A DNA stretch of 64,000 bases from Thauera phenolivorans (GCF_001696715.1 NZ_MBFM01000002.1:608955-672954); one strand, 5' to 3'; positions 37,843 through 47,284 are shown, counted from the stretch's first letter. Made by a program: numbers and translations. Notes: generated from the letters alone by a model not told the origin.

Positions 37843-38326
37843 ACTCCCAAGCGATCTGGTCGCCATCGGCCTTGCCGCTATCGCGCACTTTATAGAGATT
37901 GAGGCGTTCGACGAAGGGGCCCGACTGAGCGTCGATCAGCGCATCGAGGTCGAGCGCGGACTCCTTCAGCACCCGCACGCCATCAGCGGTCACGAAAGCA
38001 CTGAGGAAGGGCGAATTGCCATTGCGCTCGACGTAAAACTCGAGCTTGCGACCATCCGGCAGCTCCAGCACCACGCTGTCAGTCGGCTCGGCGGCGGGGC
38101 CTTCGTTGTAGATCACCGCGGCATGAACCGGGGCGGCAAGGAGCGCGCTGGCCAGGATGGCCGGCACCGCTCGAAGGACTCGTGGGAATTGGGAAAACAT
38201 TCTTTTTTGCCTCGCATTCTGGGTTGATCGGGGCAAATCCCTGCCCCGGGGCCAGATTAGCGAGAGCCGCCCGTTCGTCCCCGTGCATCCGTCACGCCGC
38301 GGCGCACAAACAGCGCCACGGCATGC

Positions 38327-38689
38327 TCACCATGCATATTCCTTGAGGGTATCGAGGTCGATCACCCGGAGCGTGAGTTCATTGGTCGCCTCGAGGACGA
38401 CCGGCGGCGCCGCACCGGCTTCGAGCGCCTCCTTCCAACGCAGCGCACACAGGCACCAGCGGTCGCCCGGCTTGAGCCCGCGGAAGCGGTACTCCGGCCG
38501 CGGCGTGGACAGGTCGTTGCCCATGCGGCGCGAGAAGGTCAGGAACTGATCCGTCACCCGCACGCACACCAGATGCAGCCCGACGTCGTCCGGACCGGTG
38601 TCGCAGCACCCGGTGCGGTAGAAGCCGGTGAGCGGGGAGTAACTACAGGCCAGCAGCGGGCCCCCGAGCACGTTTCGCGCCTGATTCAT
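38327..38689 (-). CDS. DUF2237 family protein
   Basis: This 120-aa protein matches the DUF2237 family of unknown function. Characteristic segments are MNQARNVLGGPLLACSYSP, TGFYRTGCCDTGPDDVGLH, VCVRVTDQFLTFS and GDRWCLCALRWKEAL, rich in conserved Cys. The frame extends upstream to 38803, but the ATG at 38689 with AAGGAAGG just upstream matches the family start. It lies alone between the split PEP-CTERM gene and tRNA-Ser and is divergent from the tRNA. Confidence 0.85.
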   Translation of the reverse strand: MNQARNVLGGPLLACSYSPLTGFYRTGCCDTGPDDVGLHLVCVRVTDQFLTFSRRMGNDLSTPRPEYRFRGLKPGDRWCLCALRWKEALEAGAAPPVVLEATNELTLRVIDLDTLKEYAW

Positions 38690-38732
38690 GCCTTCCTTTC
38701 TCGTCAAACGTCCCGAAGACGGCCCAAAGGCT

Positions 38733-38760
38733 TTGACTCCTCGCGGAGCGCGGCTATAAT
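38733..38760 (+). promoter_or_regulatory. Strong sigma-70 promoter of tRNA-Ser
   Basis: TTGACT (38733-38738) and consensus TATAAT (38755-38760) are separated by 16 bp and lie 13 bp before the tRNA. A GC-rich stretch follows the -10 box, as expected of a stringently controlled stable-RNA promoter. Confidence 0.8.
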
Positions 38761-38773
38761 CTCGCGCTTCCAC

Positions 38774-38864
38774 GGAGAGGTGGATGAGTGGTTTAAGTCG
38801 CACGCCTGGAAAGCGTGTTCAGGGTAATACCCTGACGCGGGTTCGAATCCCGCCCTCTCCGCCA
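38774..38864 (+). tRNA. serT: tRNA-Ser (anticodon GGA)
   Basis: A class II tRNA with acceptor GGAGAGG pairing CCTCTCC, anticodon GGA in GCCTGGAAAGC, a long variable arm (AGGGTAATACCCT) and a T-loop GGTTCGAATCC. CCA is encoded at 38862-38864. The long variable arm and the anticodon identify tRNA-Ser reading UCC/UCU. Confidence 0.96.
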
Positions 38865-38874
38865 GAATATGTAG

Positions 38875-38910
38875 AAAAGCCCGGGACCTCAATGCGTTCC
38901 CGGGCTTTTT
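38875..38910 (+). terminator. Intrinsic terminator of tRNA-Ser
   Basis: AAAAGCCCGGGA (38875-38886) pairs perfectly with TCCCGGGCTTTT (38898-38909), a 12-bp stem with an 11-base loop ending in five T. It is a textbook rho-independent terminator. Confidence 0.9.
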
Positions 38911-38928
38911 GCTTTGCGCCGCCGTCAT

Positions 38929-39057
38929 CGCCGGCAGGCCACGCTGCTGCGCGTGCTACAGGAACACGGGCTGCATCGACTGGGCGTGAAGGCGATGGTC
39001 GACGAAGGCCGGTTTCGCGCATATCTCCACTACCGCATTCACGTGCAGGCGCCCTGA
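38929..39057 (+). pseudogene. Decayed fragment of a sigma-54-dependent activator (AAA+ domain)
   Basis: The frame reads RRQATLLRVLQEHGLHRLG and then VKAMVDEGRFRAYLHYRIHV before a stop. These two pieces match consecutive parts of the NtrC-type AAA+ domain (family pattern QAKLLRVLQE...R.G and AMV..GRFR.DLYYRLNV), but the roughly 15-20 residues that normally separate them, including the VRVIAATN sensor I strand, are missing. It has no start or ribosome binding site. This is a remnant left downstream of the tRNA. Confidence 0.55.
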
Positions 39058-39083
39058 ACCCAGGACGCCCTTCTCCCTTGCGT

Positions 39084-39326
39084 TCACCCGGCCGCCCGGA
39101 TCCACTCGGCGATGCTCGCCGCGGTCGGGATGCGGCCCGAGGACACCAGCTTCTCGTTGATCACCAGGCCCGGCGTCTTCAGCACGTCGTAGGCGACGAT
39201 CTGCTGCATGTCGGTGACCTTGATGATCTCCGCCTCCACGCCGGTGGCGGCGACCGCCTCGCGCGCGATCTCCTCGAGCTTGCGGCAGTTGGCGCAACCG
39301 GGGCCGAGAACCTTGATGCTGAGCAT
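39084..39326 (-). CDS. Thioredoxin-like small redox protein
   Basis: This 80-aa cytoplasmic protein is a minimal thioredoxin fold: VLGPGCANCRKLEE carries the CxxC redox pair (Cys11, Cys14), and KTPGLVINEKLVSSGRIP contains the cis-Pro segment. Proteins of this type (redox-active disulfide protein 2) are almost always encoded next to ArsP-type or SO_0444-type permeases, as here, with the permease stop 2 bp upstream. It may deliver electrons or metal/metalloid to the permease. Confidence 0.85.
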   Translation of the reverse strand: MLSIKVLGPGCANCRKLEEIAREAVAATGVEAEIIKVTDMQQIVAYDVLKTPGLVINEKLVSSGRIPTAASIAEWIRAAG

Positions 39327-39328
39327 GA

Positions 39329-40798
39329 TCAGACTCCTTTCAGTGGGGACGAGCTTACGTGGCGGCTGGCGATCGACAGCAGCACGGCCAGTGCCGCGAT
39401 GAAGCCCGCAAGATACAGGGCGAGCGCCAGCAGCGGGGTGCCGTCGATCCAGGCGCCATAGGTGAAGCCGGCGGTCGCACTGAAGAGCGCGACCAGTCCG
39501 ACATAGGTGGCCGTCTTCTTGCGCCCGATGATCGCCGAGATGATCAGCATGCTCTGCAGCGACAGCTCGGGGTCGGACATCAGGTAGGCGAGCAGCGGCC
39601 CGCGGTGCATGCCGAGGTCGAGGAACATCTTCGCGATCGGCACTTCGACCAGGGTGGGAAAGTACATGAACACCCCGAAGGCGACGCCGGCCAGGTTGCC
39701 GGTCAGCGAGTTGGTACCAGCCAGCATCTCGATCCACTCCGGGCGAATCAGCACGCGGATCATGCCGACGATGAACACGCCGATCACCAGCAGCGGGAAG
39801 ATCTGCTTCACGAAGCGCCACGACTCCCACAGCCAGTCGCCCAGTTCCTGCTCGGACAGCCGGTGCCGTGCGATCGCGTACAGCCCGGCAAGGCTGACGG
39901 CGACCGCGAGAAACTTGCCGGTCAGGCCCACGCGCAAACCCTCGGGCACGGCCTGCACCGACAGCGCGGCCACCAGCAGGGTCACGGCGATCAGGCCGAG
40001 GCTGGTCCACGTCCATGCGCTGGCCCCATCCTGGATGTTCTCGAAGCCGCGCCAGGCGCTCAGCCCGATCCCGGCCAGCAGCGCGATCAGCACCACGCCC
40101 TGCAGCGAGACGCCTTCCTCGCCCCGGGTGGCGTCATAGGGGACGAGCCTGTCGAGCACGCCCTGCCAGGCCTGCGCCTCGGCCAGCGGCAGGTCGATCG
40201 CGAGGTAGGTGCCGGTCAGTACGTCGAGCTTCAAGGTGCCCGCCAGCAGCAGCGCGACCCAGACGAAGAGGAACACCAGCGCCGTGCGCCCGATCCCCTC
40301 GCCGCGGGCGGCGAAGGGACTGTCCGTCGCCAGATCGTGCGCGGCGTCGTCGGCGCGAAAGATCAGCGCCATGAGCAGCCCGATGCCGATGCCGAAGATC
40401 AGCGACAGCACGAAGCGCGCGATCGCGAGGTCGGGCCCGATGACGCCGCCGGTATAGACCAGGGCGAGGATGTTGGCCGCCGGCGCGAAGAACAGGAAGG
40501 TGATCGCCGGCCCGAGGCCCGCGCCCTTCTTGTAGATGCCGGCAAACAGCGGAACGATGGTGCACGAACACACCGCCAGCAGCGAGCCGGCCGCCGCGGC
40601 CGCCGGATACGACACCGCCTTGCTGGAGTTGCGCCCGAGAAAGCGGGTGACGGTCTCCTTCGGGATCAGCGCCGCCATCGCGCCGGCGATGAAGAAGGCC
40701 GGAAGCAGGCACAGCAGCACGTGAGCCGCGAGATAGGCGGCCAGATTGCCCAGCCCGCCGTGGAAGACGGGGAGGATCCAGGAAAGTACGGTGTCCAT
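39329..40798 (-). CDS. ArsP/SO_0444-type permease
   Basis: This 489-aa inner-membrane protein has about ten transmembrane segments and the family signature AVCSCTIVPLFAGIYKKGAG with FFAPAANILAL, repeated in the second half as FPTLVEVPIAKMFLDLG. Relatives export trivalent organoarsenicals (ArsP) or Cu/Zn (SO_0444 family). It is paired with a thioredoxin-like gene and lies near an ars operon, so metal or metalloid export is likely. Start: ATG 40798 (MDTVLSWILPV), with GGAG 8 bases upstream; a GTG at 40807 is also in frame. Confidence 0.82.
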   Translation of the reverse strand: MDTVLSWILPVFHGGLGNLAAYLAAHVLLCLLPAFFIAGAMAALIPKETVTRFLGRNSSKAVSYPAAAAAGSLLAVCSCTIVPLFAGIYKKGAGLGPAITFLFFAPAANILALVYTGGVIGPDLAIARFVLSLIFGIGIGLLMALIFRADDAAHDLATDSPFAARGEGIGRTALVFLFVWVALLLAGTLKLDVLTGTYLAIDLPLAEAQAWQGVLDRLVPYDATRGEEGVSLQGVVLIALLAGIGLSAWRGFENIQDGASAWTWTSLGLIAVTLLVAALSVQAVPEGLRVGLTGKFLAVAVSLAGLYAIARHRLSEQELGDWLWESWRFVKQIFPLLVIGVFIVGMIRVLIRPEWIEMLAGTNSLTGNLAGVAFGVFMYFPTLVEVPIAKMFLDLGMHRGPLLAYLMSDPELSLQSMLIISAIIGRKKTATYVGLVALFSATAGFTYGAWIDGTPLLALALYLAGFIAALAVLLSIASRHVSSSPLKGV

Positions 40799-40895
40799 GA
40801 CACACACTCCGGCGAGAAGGCCTTGCTGCCCGACGGGCGCTCCGGCTCAGGTTCGACCGAGCGCCGGACGACCCGTTGCTCGACGATGGGCCGCT

Positions 40896-43730
40896 TCATT
40901 CATGAAGACGCACGTCCGACGAAAAGGATGCAGCCGCCGGCGCGCTTGCGAGCCGCAGCACGAGCTTGCGCGACTCCCCGAACCAGAGCACCGCACTGCC
41001 CATCGCGAGACAGATCAGCCACTGCTCGCCCGTGAGCGGGACCGTTCCGAACGCCTGGTTGAGGAAGGCGAGATGGACGACCGCCACCTGCAGCAGCGCC
41101 GACAGCGCCACCGCCGCCCACAGCCACGGATTCACGAAGGGTCGATGGAACGCGCTGGTGACGGCGGAACGGGCATTGAAGCAGTTGAACAACTGGGCGA
41201 AGACCAGCACCGTGAAGCCGGCGGTACGTGCGGTGTCGATGTCGTGCGCGCCCTCGATGAGGCCGCCCGGCAGGAACAGATCGATGGTCAGCAGCGCGAC
41301 CAGCGCCATCACCAGCCCGATCTGCACGACCCCCATCCACATGCGGGCATCGATGACGCGCTCGTCCGGGCGGCGCGGGCGGCGCGCCATCACGTCGTCG
41401 GTGTGCGGATCCACCCCCATCGCCATCGCCGGCCAGGAATCGGTGAGCAGGTTGATCCACAGGATCTGCGTCGCCAGCAGCGGCACCACCACCGCCTCGT
41501 CGGGCGCTGTGAGGCCGATCACGCCGGCGCCGACCACGCCGAGGAAGATCGTCAGCACCTCGCCCATGTTCGACGACAGCAGGTAGCGCAGGAACTTGGT
41601 GATGTTGTCGAGGATGCCCCGTCCTTCACGCACCGCTTCGACGATGGTGGCGAAGTTGTCGTCGGCCAGGATCATCTTGGCCGCCTCCTTCGTCACCTCG
41701 GTACCCGTCCGCCCCATCGCCACGCCGATGTCCGCCGACTTCAGCGCAGGCGCGTCATTGACGCCGTCCCCGGTCATGGCGACGACCTGCCCTTCGGCCT
41801 GCAGCGCATCGACGATGCGCAGCTTGTGCGCCGGCGCGACGCGGGCGAAGACCGAGGTCGTGCGCACCGCCTCCGCAAACCGCGCGTCGTCCATGGCGTC
41901 GATCTCGATGCCGGTGATCGCCTCCGCCCCGGCTTGTACCACGCCCAGGTCGGCGGCGATGCGCGCCGCGGTGCGCGGGTGATCGCCGGTGATCATGATC
42001 ACGCGGATGCCCGCCCGATGCGCGTCGGCGATCGCCTGCGCCGCCTCTTCGCGCGGCGGATCGATGATGCCGACGGTGCCGACGAAGATGAGGTCGGTTT
42101 CCAGCGCCGCGTTCCTGCCGGCATCCTCGCCCGCGGCGAGCGGCCGGTAGGCCACCGCGAGGGGGCGCAGCGCCGCATCGGACATCTCGTCGACCTCGCC
42201 CAGCAGGCGCGAGCGCAGACCGTCGTCGAGCACGACCACGTCGGGGCCGAGACGGGCGTGGGTGCAGCGCGCGAGCAGCACGTCCGGCGCGCCCTTCGCG
42301 ATGAGCACCCGCGCATCGTCGTGCTCATGATCGATCGCGATCACCGACATCATCTTGCGTTCGGAGGTGAACGGCAGCTCGCCGACGCGCTCGAAGCGGC
42401 CTTGCCGCCGCTCGTGCACGCCGAGCTTGCGCTCTGCCACGAGGAAGGCCGCTTCGGTGGGGTCGCCCTGGATCTCCCAGCCGCCGCCGGCGGCCTGGCG
42501 GAGGTCGGCGTTGCCGGCCAGGCTGCCGCCGGAGAGCACCACGACCTGCTCGGCATGCAGCGCCCCATCGGCCAGCGGCTGGCCCGCCTGCTGCACCTCG
42601 CCCTCGGGCGCGTAGCCGACGCCGCTGACCTCGGTGCTGCCCGACAGGGTCGCGACGCGCACGATGGTCATCTCCGAACGGGTCAGAGTGCCGGTCTTGT
42701 CCGAGCAGATCACCGACGCGGACCCGAGGGTCTCGACCGAGGACAGGCGCTTGACGATCGCGTTGCGCGCCGCCATGCGCTGCACGCCGAGCGCCAGCAC
42801 GACGGACAGGATCGCGGGCAGGCCTTCGGGGACGGCGGCAACGGCGAGCGATACGCCGAGCAGCAGCACGCCGAGCAGATCGCTTGCGCTGCGGATCTCG
42901 GAGGTCAGCAGGATCGACCCGACGACGATGACCGCGATCACCAGCACCGCGATGCCGAGCATGCGGCCGATGCGTGTCACCTCACGCTGCAGCGGCGTCG
43001 GGTCCTCCTGCGTGCCCTCGAGCAGCGCGGCGATCGCCCCCATCTGCGTGTCCATGCCGGTCGACGTCACCAGCGCGAGGCCGGTGCCCTGCACCACCGC
43101 CGTCCCCTTGAAGACCATGTTCTGCTGGTCGGCGATCGACGCCGCATCGGCGCGGGTGGCGACGTCCTTGAGGACCGCCTCGCTCTCGCCGGTCAGCGAC
43201 GCCTCCTGCACGAACAGCGTGGCCGCGCGCACCAGACGGGCGTCGGCGCCGACGGCATCGCCTTCGGCCAGCACCAGCAGGTCGCCGCACACCAGCTCCG
43301 CGCTCGGGATGCGCAGCGGTGTCCCATCGCGGATGACGCCCGAGCTCACCTCGGTCATCTTCGCCAGGGCGGCGGCGGCATTCTCCGCCCTCGCCTCCTG
43401 CACGAAACCCAGGATCGCGTTGAGCACGACGATCACCGCGATCACGATCGCATCGAAGGGCAAGCCCGTGCGTCCCTCGATCTCCCACACGACGAGCGTG
43501 ACGACGATTGCGGCGAGCAGGAGATAGATCAGCGGATCGTTGAACTGCGCCAGCAGACGCTTCCAGGCCGGAACCGCAGGTGCCGCGCGCAGTTCGTTGC
43601 GCCCGCCGCGGGCGAGACGGGCGCGCGCCTCTACCGCCCCCAGGCCGCGCTCGATGTCCGTGCCCAGCGCCGCGGCGATCTCGGCGACCTCGCGCCGACT
43701 GGCATCACTGCATGTGCATTCCCTCGCCAT
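40896..43730 (-). CDS. P2-type cation-transporting ATPase (calcium-ATPase-like), first copy
   Basis: This 944-aa membrane pump contains every P-type landmark: LTGESEAV (actuator), AAVPEGLPAIL in helix M4, CSDKTGTLTRSEM with the phosphorylated Asp, the nucleotide-binding KGAPDVLLARC, and MTGDGVNDAPALK, plus a C-terminal six-helix domain. The order and PEGLP motif place it in the P2A (SERCA/PMR1-like) group. The N-terminus MARECTCSDASRREV has an unusual Cys pair. A second, distinct P2-type pump lies at 48.9 kb. It is leftward, between the permease pair and the ECF sigma gene, with 97 bp and 144 bp gaps. Confidence 0.9.
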   Translation of the reverse strand: MARECTCSDASRREVAEIAAALGTDIERGLGAVEARARLARGGRNELRAAPAVPAWKRLLAQFNDPLIYLLLAAIVVTLVVWEIEGRTGLPFDAIVIAVIVVLNAILGFVQEARAENAAAALAKMTEVSSGVIRDGTPLRIPSAELVCGDLLVLAEGDAVGADARLVRAATLFVQEASLTGESEAVLKDVATRADAASIADQQNMVFKGTAVVQGTGLALVTSTGMDTQMGAIAALLEGTQEDPTPLQREVTRIGRMLGIAVLVIAVIVVGSILLTSEIRSASDLLGVLLLGVSLAVAAVPEGLPAILSVVLALGVQRMAARNAIVKRLSSVETLGSASVICSDKTGTLTRSEMTIVRVATLSGSTEVSGVGYAPEGEVQQAGQPLADGALHAEQVVVLSGGSLAGNADLRQAAGGGWEIQGDPTEAAFLVAERKLGVHERRQGRFERVGELPFTSERKMMSVIAIDHEHDDARVLIAKGAPDVLLARCTHARLGPDVVVLDDGLRSRLLGEVDEMSDAALRPLAVAYRPLAAGEDAGRNAALETDLIFVGTVGIIDPPREEAAQAIADAHRAGIRVIMITGDHPRTAARIAADLGVVQAGAEAITGIEIDAMDDARFAEAVRTTSVFARVAPAHKLRIVDALQAEGQVVAMTGDGVNDAPALKSADIGVAMGRTGTEVTKEAAKMILADDNFATIVEAVREGRGILDNITKFLRYLLSSNMGEVLTIFLGVVGAGVIGLTAPDEAVVVPLLATQILWINLLTDSWPAMAMGVDPHTDDVMARRPRRPDERVIDARMWMGVVQIGLVMALVALLTIDLFLPGGLIEGAHDIDTARTAGFTVLVFAQLFNCFNARSAVTSAFHRPFVNPWLWAAVALSALLQVAVVHLAFLNQAFGTVPLTGEQWLICLAMGSAVLWFGESRKLVLRLASAPAAASFSSDVRLHE

Positions 43731-43874
43731 GATCGCCCTGGCCATCCGGTATCGGCATCAACCGCCACCATACTGCATGTGAGGCGGGAAGAGACTCCCC
43801 GGCGATTCTGCGCCGGCCTGACGATGAAGAGGCCGCCGCCCCACTTCAGGGCGGGTGCAGCGACGCACGGGGTT

Positions 43875-44498
43875 TCATTCCAGCGGCGGCCTCGGCACGA
43901 AACAGCACACCTGCCCGCGCTCATCCAGGCGGACCTGGCAGGCACGCAGCAACCGCTCGCGCAGCCGCTTTCGCGCACGCTGCACGCGCGATTTCGCGCC
44001 CGCCAGCGACAGCCCCTTCAGTTGGGCGAAGCGCGCCTGGGTGATGCCGCCGATGTCGCACAGGCTGATGGCCTCGCGATCCTCCTCGGACAACTCCGCC
44101 AGCACGCGAGGCAGGCAGGCCGACAGCTGGTCGACCACCGCAACTTCGAATTCCGGCGCGGCCAGGTCTTCCGGCAGGGGCTCGCCGTTGCGGACGCGGC
44201 GGGCACGATCGACGACCACGTTGCGCGCCACCTCGAACAGCCAGGCACGGGGATCGCGCACGGCGCAGAAACGCTCGCCCTGACGCAAGGCCTTGACGAA
44301 GAGATCGTGAAGCAGATCCTCCGCGTCCGCGGGCGGGCGCACGTGATGGCGAAGGTAAGCCCACAGCTCGGCTTCGTGTGTCGTCCAGGCATCGAGCAGG
44401 CAAGGCCTCGCCGCGCCGCGGCGATGGGCGTGGTTCCCGTCCGGCCGGGCGGGATCAGATGGCGCGCTGATTGACCTGCTTCGACAATGCTTCGGCAC
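43875..44498 (-). CDS. ECF-type RNA polymerase sigma factor, SigZ-like
   Basis: This protein of up to 207 aa has sigma region 2 ([31 protein letters not shown]) seen through key residues A-E-D-L-L-H-D-L-F, and region 4 ([25 protein letters not shown]). The C-terminal extension contains a [14 protein letters not shown] segment with Cys residues, which could sense metal or redox. The only ATG, at 44498, lies inside the arsH 3' end, so translation is probably coupled; the first 35 residues look non-conserved and a non-ATG start closer to the domain is possible. No anti-sigma gene is adjacent. It may extend the arsenic response. Confidence 0.78.
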   Translation of the reverse strand: MPKHCRSRSISAPSDPARPDGNHAHRRGAARPCLLDAWTTHEAELWAYLRHHVRPPADAEDLLHDLFVKALRQGERFCAVRDPRAWLFEVARNVVVDRARRVRNGEPLPEDLAAPEFEVAVVDQLSACLPRVLAELSEEDREAISLCDIGGITQARFAQLKGLSLAGAKSRVQRARKRLRERLLRACQVRLDERGQVCCFVPRPPLE

Positions 44499-45177
44499 TT
44501 TCCTTGCGCTCGCTGTAGCGGTCCACCAGATAGGGCGCGACGTCGCGTGTGAGCAGGGTGAACTTCACCAGCTCCTCCATCACGTCGACGATGCGATCGT
44601 AGTAGGCGGAGGGCTTCATGCGGTCGTTCTCGTCGAACTCGAGGAAGGCCTTCGCCACCGAGGACTGGTTGGGGATGGTGAGCATGCGCATCCAGCGCCC
44701 GAGCACCCGCATCTGGTTGACCGCGTTGAAGGACTGCGAGCCGCCGCACACCTGCATCAGCGCCAGGGTCTTGCCCTGGGTCGGACGAACCGCGCCGACC
44801 GCGAGCGGAATCCAGTCGATCTGCGTCTTCATGATGCCGGTCATCGCGCCGTGACGCTCGGGCGAGCACCACACCATGGCCTCGGCCCATTGGGCGAGCT
44901 CGCGCAGTTCGACCACCTTGGGGTGGGTGTCGGGCGCGTCGTCGGGCAGCGGCAGGCCGCTCGGGTAGAAGATGCGCGTCTCCGCGCCCATCGCGCGCAG
45001 CAGGCGGGCGGCCTCCTCCGTCGCCAGGCGGCTGAACGAGCGTGCGCGCAGCGAGCCGTAGAGCAGCAGGATACGCGGCGGATGGGTCGAGAGCCGCGCG
45101 CTGTGCAGCTGTGCGGGGTCGGGCACGCGGAACAGGGCCGGGTCGATGTTGGGCAGCTCGGGCAGGGGCTCAGACAC
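44455..45177 (-). CDS. arsH: ArsH, NADPH-dependent FMN reductase
   Basis: This 240-aa flavoprotein oxidises trivalent organoarsenicals using FMN and NADPH. Family features are [18 protein letters not shown] at the flavin phosphate loop, [22 protein letters not shown] and [20 protein letters not shown]. Its start is GTG at 45177 ([11 protein letters not shown]), overlapping the arsC stop; an ATG at 45192 is also in frame. It is the fourth gene of a leftward arsR-acr3-arsC-arsH operon and overlaps the sigma-factor gene by 44 bp. Confidence 0.92.
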   Translation of the reverse strand: MSEPLPELPNIDPALFRVPDPAQLHSARLSTHPPRILLLYGSLRARSFSRLATEEAARLLRAMGAETRIFYPSGLPLPDDAPDTHPKVVELRELAQWAEAMVWCSPERHGAMTGIMKTQIDWIPLAVGAVRPTQGKTLALMQVCGGSQSFNAVNQMRVLGRWMRMLTIPNQSSVAKAFLEFDENDRMKPSAYYDRIVDVMEELVKFTLLTRDVAPYLVDRYSERKESAEALSKQVNQRAI

Positions 45178-45592
45178 GGCGCCCCTCCGCATCGACCACC
45201 TGCTCGCCGTCCTCCTTGGTGAAGGCGCCGCGCTGGACATGCGGCAGGATCTCGAGCACCACCTCCGAGGGACGGCACAGCCGGGTGCCGAGTGGAGTGA
45301 CCACGATCGGGCGGTTGATCAGGATCGGGTGCGCCATCATCGCGTCGATCAGCTCGTCGTCGGTCTTCGCCGGATCGCCGAGGCCGAGCTCGCTGAAGAT
45401 CGCCTCCTTGGCGCGCATGATGCCGCGCACGCCGAGGCCGGCGGCGCCGATCAGCTCGACCAGCTTCTCGCGCGCCGGCGGGGTCTTCAGGTACTGGATG
45501 ACGGTCGGCTCCTCGCCGCTGTTGCGGATCATCGCCAGCGTGTTGCGCGAGGTGCCGCAGCGCGGGTTGTGGTAGATCGCGATGTCGCTCAT
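45170..45592 (-). CDS. arsC: Arsenate reductase, glutaredoxin-coupled ArsC
   Basis: This 140-aa enzyme reduces arsenate to arsenite. Catalytic Cys12 lies in [15 protein letters not shown], and the arsenate-binding residues are in [19 protein letters not shown]. It is the E. coli R773 type that uses glutaredoxin, not the thioredoxin type. It overlaps acr3 (ATGA) and arsH (GTGTCTGA). Confidence 0.95.
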   Translation of the reverse strand: MSDIAIYHNPRCGTSRNTLAMIRNSGEEPTVIQYLKTPPAREKLVELIGAAGLGVRGIMRAKEAIFSELGLGDPAKTDDELIDAMMAHPILINRPIVVTPLGTRLCRPSEVVLEILPHVQRGAFTKEDGEQVVDAEGRRV

Positions 45593-46653
45593 CAGCGTAT
45601 TTCCTCTTTCATGACGGGCTGCGCCGCCGCGACGGCGGCGGGCGCGAACCAGTGTTGCGTGCGGTTGACGATCGCCACCAGGGACAGCATCACCGGCACC
45701 TCGACCAGCACGCCGACCACGGTCGCCAGCGCCGCGCCCGAGTTCAGGCCGAACAGCGAGATCGCCACCGCCACCGCGAGCTCGAAGAAATTGGAGGTGC
45801 CGATCAGGCAGGCGGGGCCGGCGACGTTGTGCGGCAGCTTCAGGGACTTGGCGGCGATGTAGGCGATCAGGAAGATGCCGTAGCTCTGCACCATCAGCGG
45901 CACCGCGATCATCCCGATCACCATCGGCTGGTCGACGATGGTGCGCGCCTGGAAGCCGAACAGCAGCACCACGGTGGCGATCAGGCCGACGATGGACCAG
46001 GGCTTGAGCCGACCGACGAACGCCGCCACCGCCATCGGCGAACGACGCTCGAGCACATGCCGCGTCGCCATGCCGGCGAGCAGCGGCAGCACCACGTAGA
46101 GCACGGTCGACAGCACCAGGGTTTCCCACGGCACGGTGATGTCGGTGACGCCGAGCAGGAAGGCGGCGATCGGCGCGAAGGCGAACACCATGATGATGTC
46201 GTTCACCGACACCTGCACCAGGGTGTAGTTGGCGTCGCCCCGCACCAGCTGGCTCCACACGAAGACCATCGCGGTGCACGGCGCCACGCCGAGCAGGATC
46301 ATGCCGGCGATGTATTCGCTGGCGGACTGCGGATCGACCCAGGGCGCGAAGATGTAGTGGAAGAACAGCACGCCGAGCGCCGCCATGGTGAAGGGCTTGA
46401 TCAGCCAGTTCACCACCAGGGTCAGGACCAGTCCGCGTGGCTTGCGGCCGACGTCCTTCACCGCGTGCCAGTCGATCTGGATCATCATCGGGTAGATCAT
46501 CACCCAGATGAAGACCGCCACCACCAGGTTCACATGTGCGAACTCGATCGCGGCGATGCCCTGGAAGGCGCCCGGCATGACCAGCCCGAGGCCGACCCCG
46601 GCGAGGATGCCCAGGCCCACCCAGACGGTCAGGAAGCGTTCGAACAAACCCAT
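45592..46653 (-). CDS. acr3: Arsenite efflux transporter, ACR3 family
   Basis: This 353-aa inner-membrane protein has ten transmembrane segments. The ACR3 signature [17 protein letters not shown] includes the essential Cys, and the second conserved region is [16 protein letters not shown]. It exports arsenite formed by ArsC. It starts 22 bp after the arsR stop and ends in a 1-bp overlap with arsC. The ATG at 46653 ([15 protein letters not shown]) has AGGAGA upstream. Confidence 0.95.
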   Translation of the reverse strand: MGLFERFLTVWVGLGILAGVGLGLVMPGAFQGIAAIEFAHVNLVVAVFIWVMIYPMMIQIDWHAVKDVGRKPRGLVLTLVVNWLIKPFTMAALGVLFFHYIFAPWVDPQSASEYIAGMILLGVAPCTAMVFVWSQLVRGDANYTLVQVSVNDIIMVFAFAPIAAFLLGVTDITVPWETLVLSTVLYVVLPLLAGMATRHVLERRSPMAVAAFVGRLKPWSIVGLIATVVLLFGFQARTIVDQPMVIGMIAVPLMVQSYGIFLIAYIAAKSLKLPHNVAGPACLIGTSNFFELAVAVAISLFGLNSGAALATVVGVLVEVPVMLSLVAIVNRTQHWFAPAAVAAAQPVMKEEIR

Positions 46654-46675
46654 ATCGATTCTCCTGGTGCCCGCA

Positions 46676-47014
46676 TCAGCATTCGAGACCGTCGGCGCAG
46701 GCGGCGCGCGTCTCCGCACAGCGCTCCGGCATGCCGTCGCAGCACTCCGCGGTGAGGAACACGATCAGCTCGCGCATCAGCGACAGGTTGGCGCGGTAGC
46801 GCTGGTAGCGCCCCTCCTGCTCCACCGACACCAGCCCGGCGTGGGTGAGCGCCTTCAGGTGGAAGGACGCGTTGGTCGGCGGCAGGTCGAGCGTGGTCGA
46901 GATTTCCCCGGCCACCAGGCCGTCCGGACCCCTGCGCACCAGCAGCCGGAAGATGTCGAGCCGGATGCCGGAGGACAGCGATTCGAAGACGGCGAGTGCA
47001 GCGGCTTTTTCCAT
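46676..47014 (-). CDS. arsR: ArsR-family transcriptional repressor
   Basis: This 112-aa winged-helix repressor begins [19 protein letters not shown]. The DNA-binding helix region is [20 protein letters not shown]. Unlike the classic ELCVCDL motif, the arsenite-sensing cysteines are in the C-terminal tail, [17 protein letters not shown], with ECC plus later Cys, as in C-terminal-site ArsR proteins. First gene of the ars operon; it presumably binds the AT-rich element just upstream. Confidence 0.9.
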   Translation of the reverse strand: MEKAAALAVFESLSSGIRLDIFRLLVRRGPDGLVAGEISTTLDLPPTNASFHLKALTHAGLVSVEQEGRYQRYRANLSLMRELIVFLTAECCDGMPERCAETRAACADGLEC

Positions 47015-47075
47015 GATCACCTTCGTGCTTCGTCGACTGGATCGTCCGCCGGGCGATCCGTCGCGCTCCAACAGG

Positions 47076-47097
47076 TCAATATTTTTAGCAGACTTGA
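47076..47097 (-). promoter_or_regulatory. AT-rich arsR promoter/operator region
   Basis: The sequence TCAATATTTTTAGCAGACTTGA has inverted TCAA/TTGA arms around an AT-rich core, in otherwise GC-rich DNA, 62-83 bp upstream of arsR. An ArsR operator with an overlapping promoter is the likely reading; spacing of -35 and -10 boxes is not clear. Confidence 0.4.
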
Positions 47098-47284
47098 ATA
47101 GACCGCAACGATAGGGGATTCCGGGGCGCAGATCAACAGGCACTCAGGGCCCAGCGTCGCCCACGGCATCCCGCCACCCGCGCCCCCGGCCGCCGCCGAT
47201 CGCCTACACTGGGAAAAACCAGAGGCGCACGGCACCGCAAGCGTCCGCTCGAGCAAGCCCTTTCACTTCACCGAGGAGACACAG

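Larger units (their letters stand above)
35598..38200 (-). pseudogene. PEP-CTERM protein gene split by an IS1634-family element
   Basis: The two coding pieces are 37843-38200 (N-terminus) and 35598-35908 (C-terminus). Removing the insertion and one copy of its 6-bp target duplication restores one frame of 222 codons, reading QIAWE/WASKPTGYLGFSF across the join. The protein has a signal peptide (AVPAILASALLAAPVHA), a beta-rich body with RYGWVDVAISSDGLSVREWAYED, and a C-terminal sorting signal: VPEPGVLALLGIGALGLVAARKR (the PEP motif, a membrane helix and a basic end). PEP-CTERM proteins are sorted by exosortase and often linked to exopolysaccharide. The gene is disrupted here. Confidence 0.85.
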
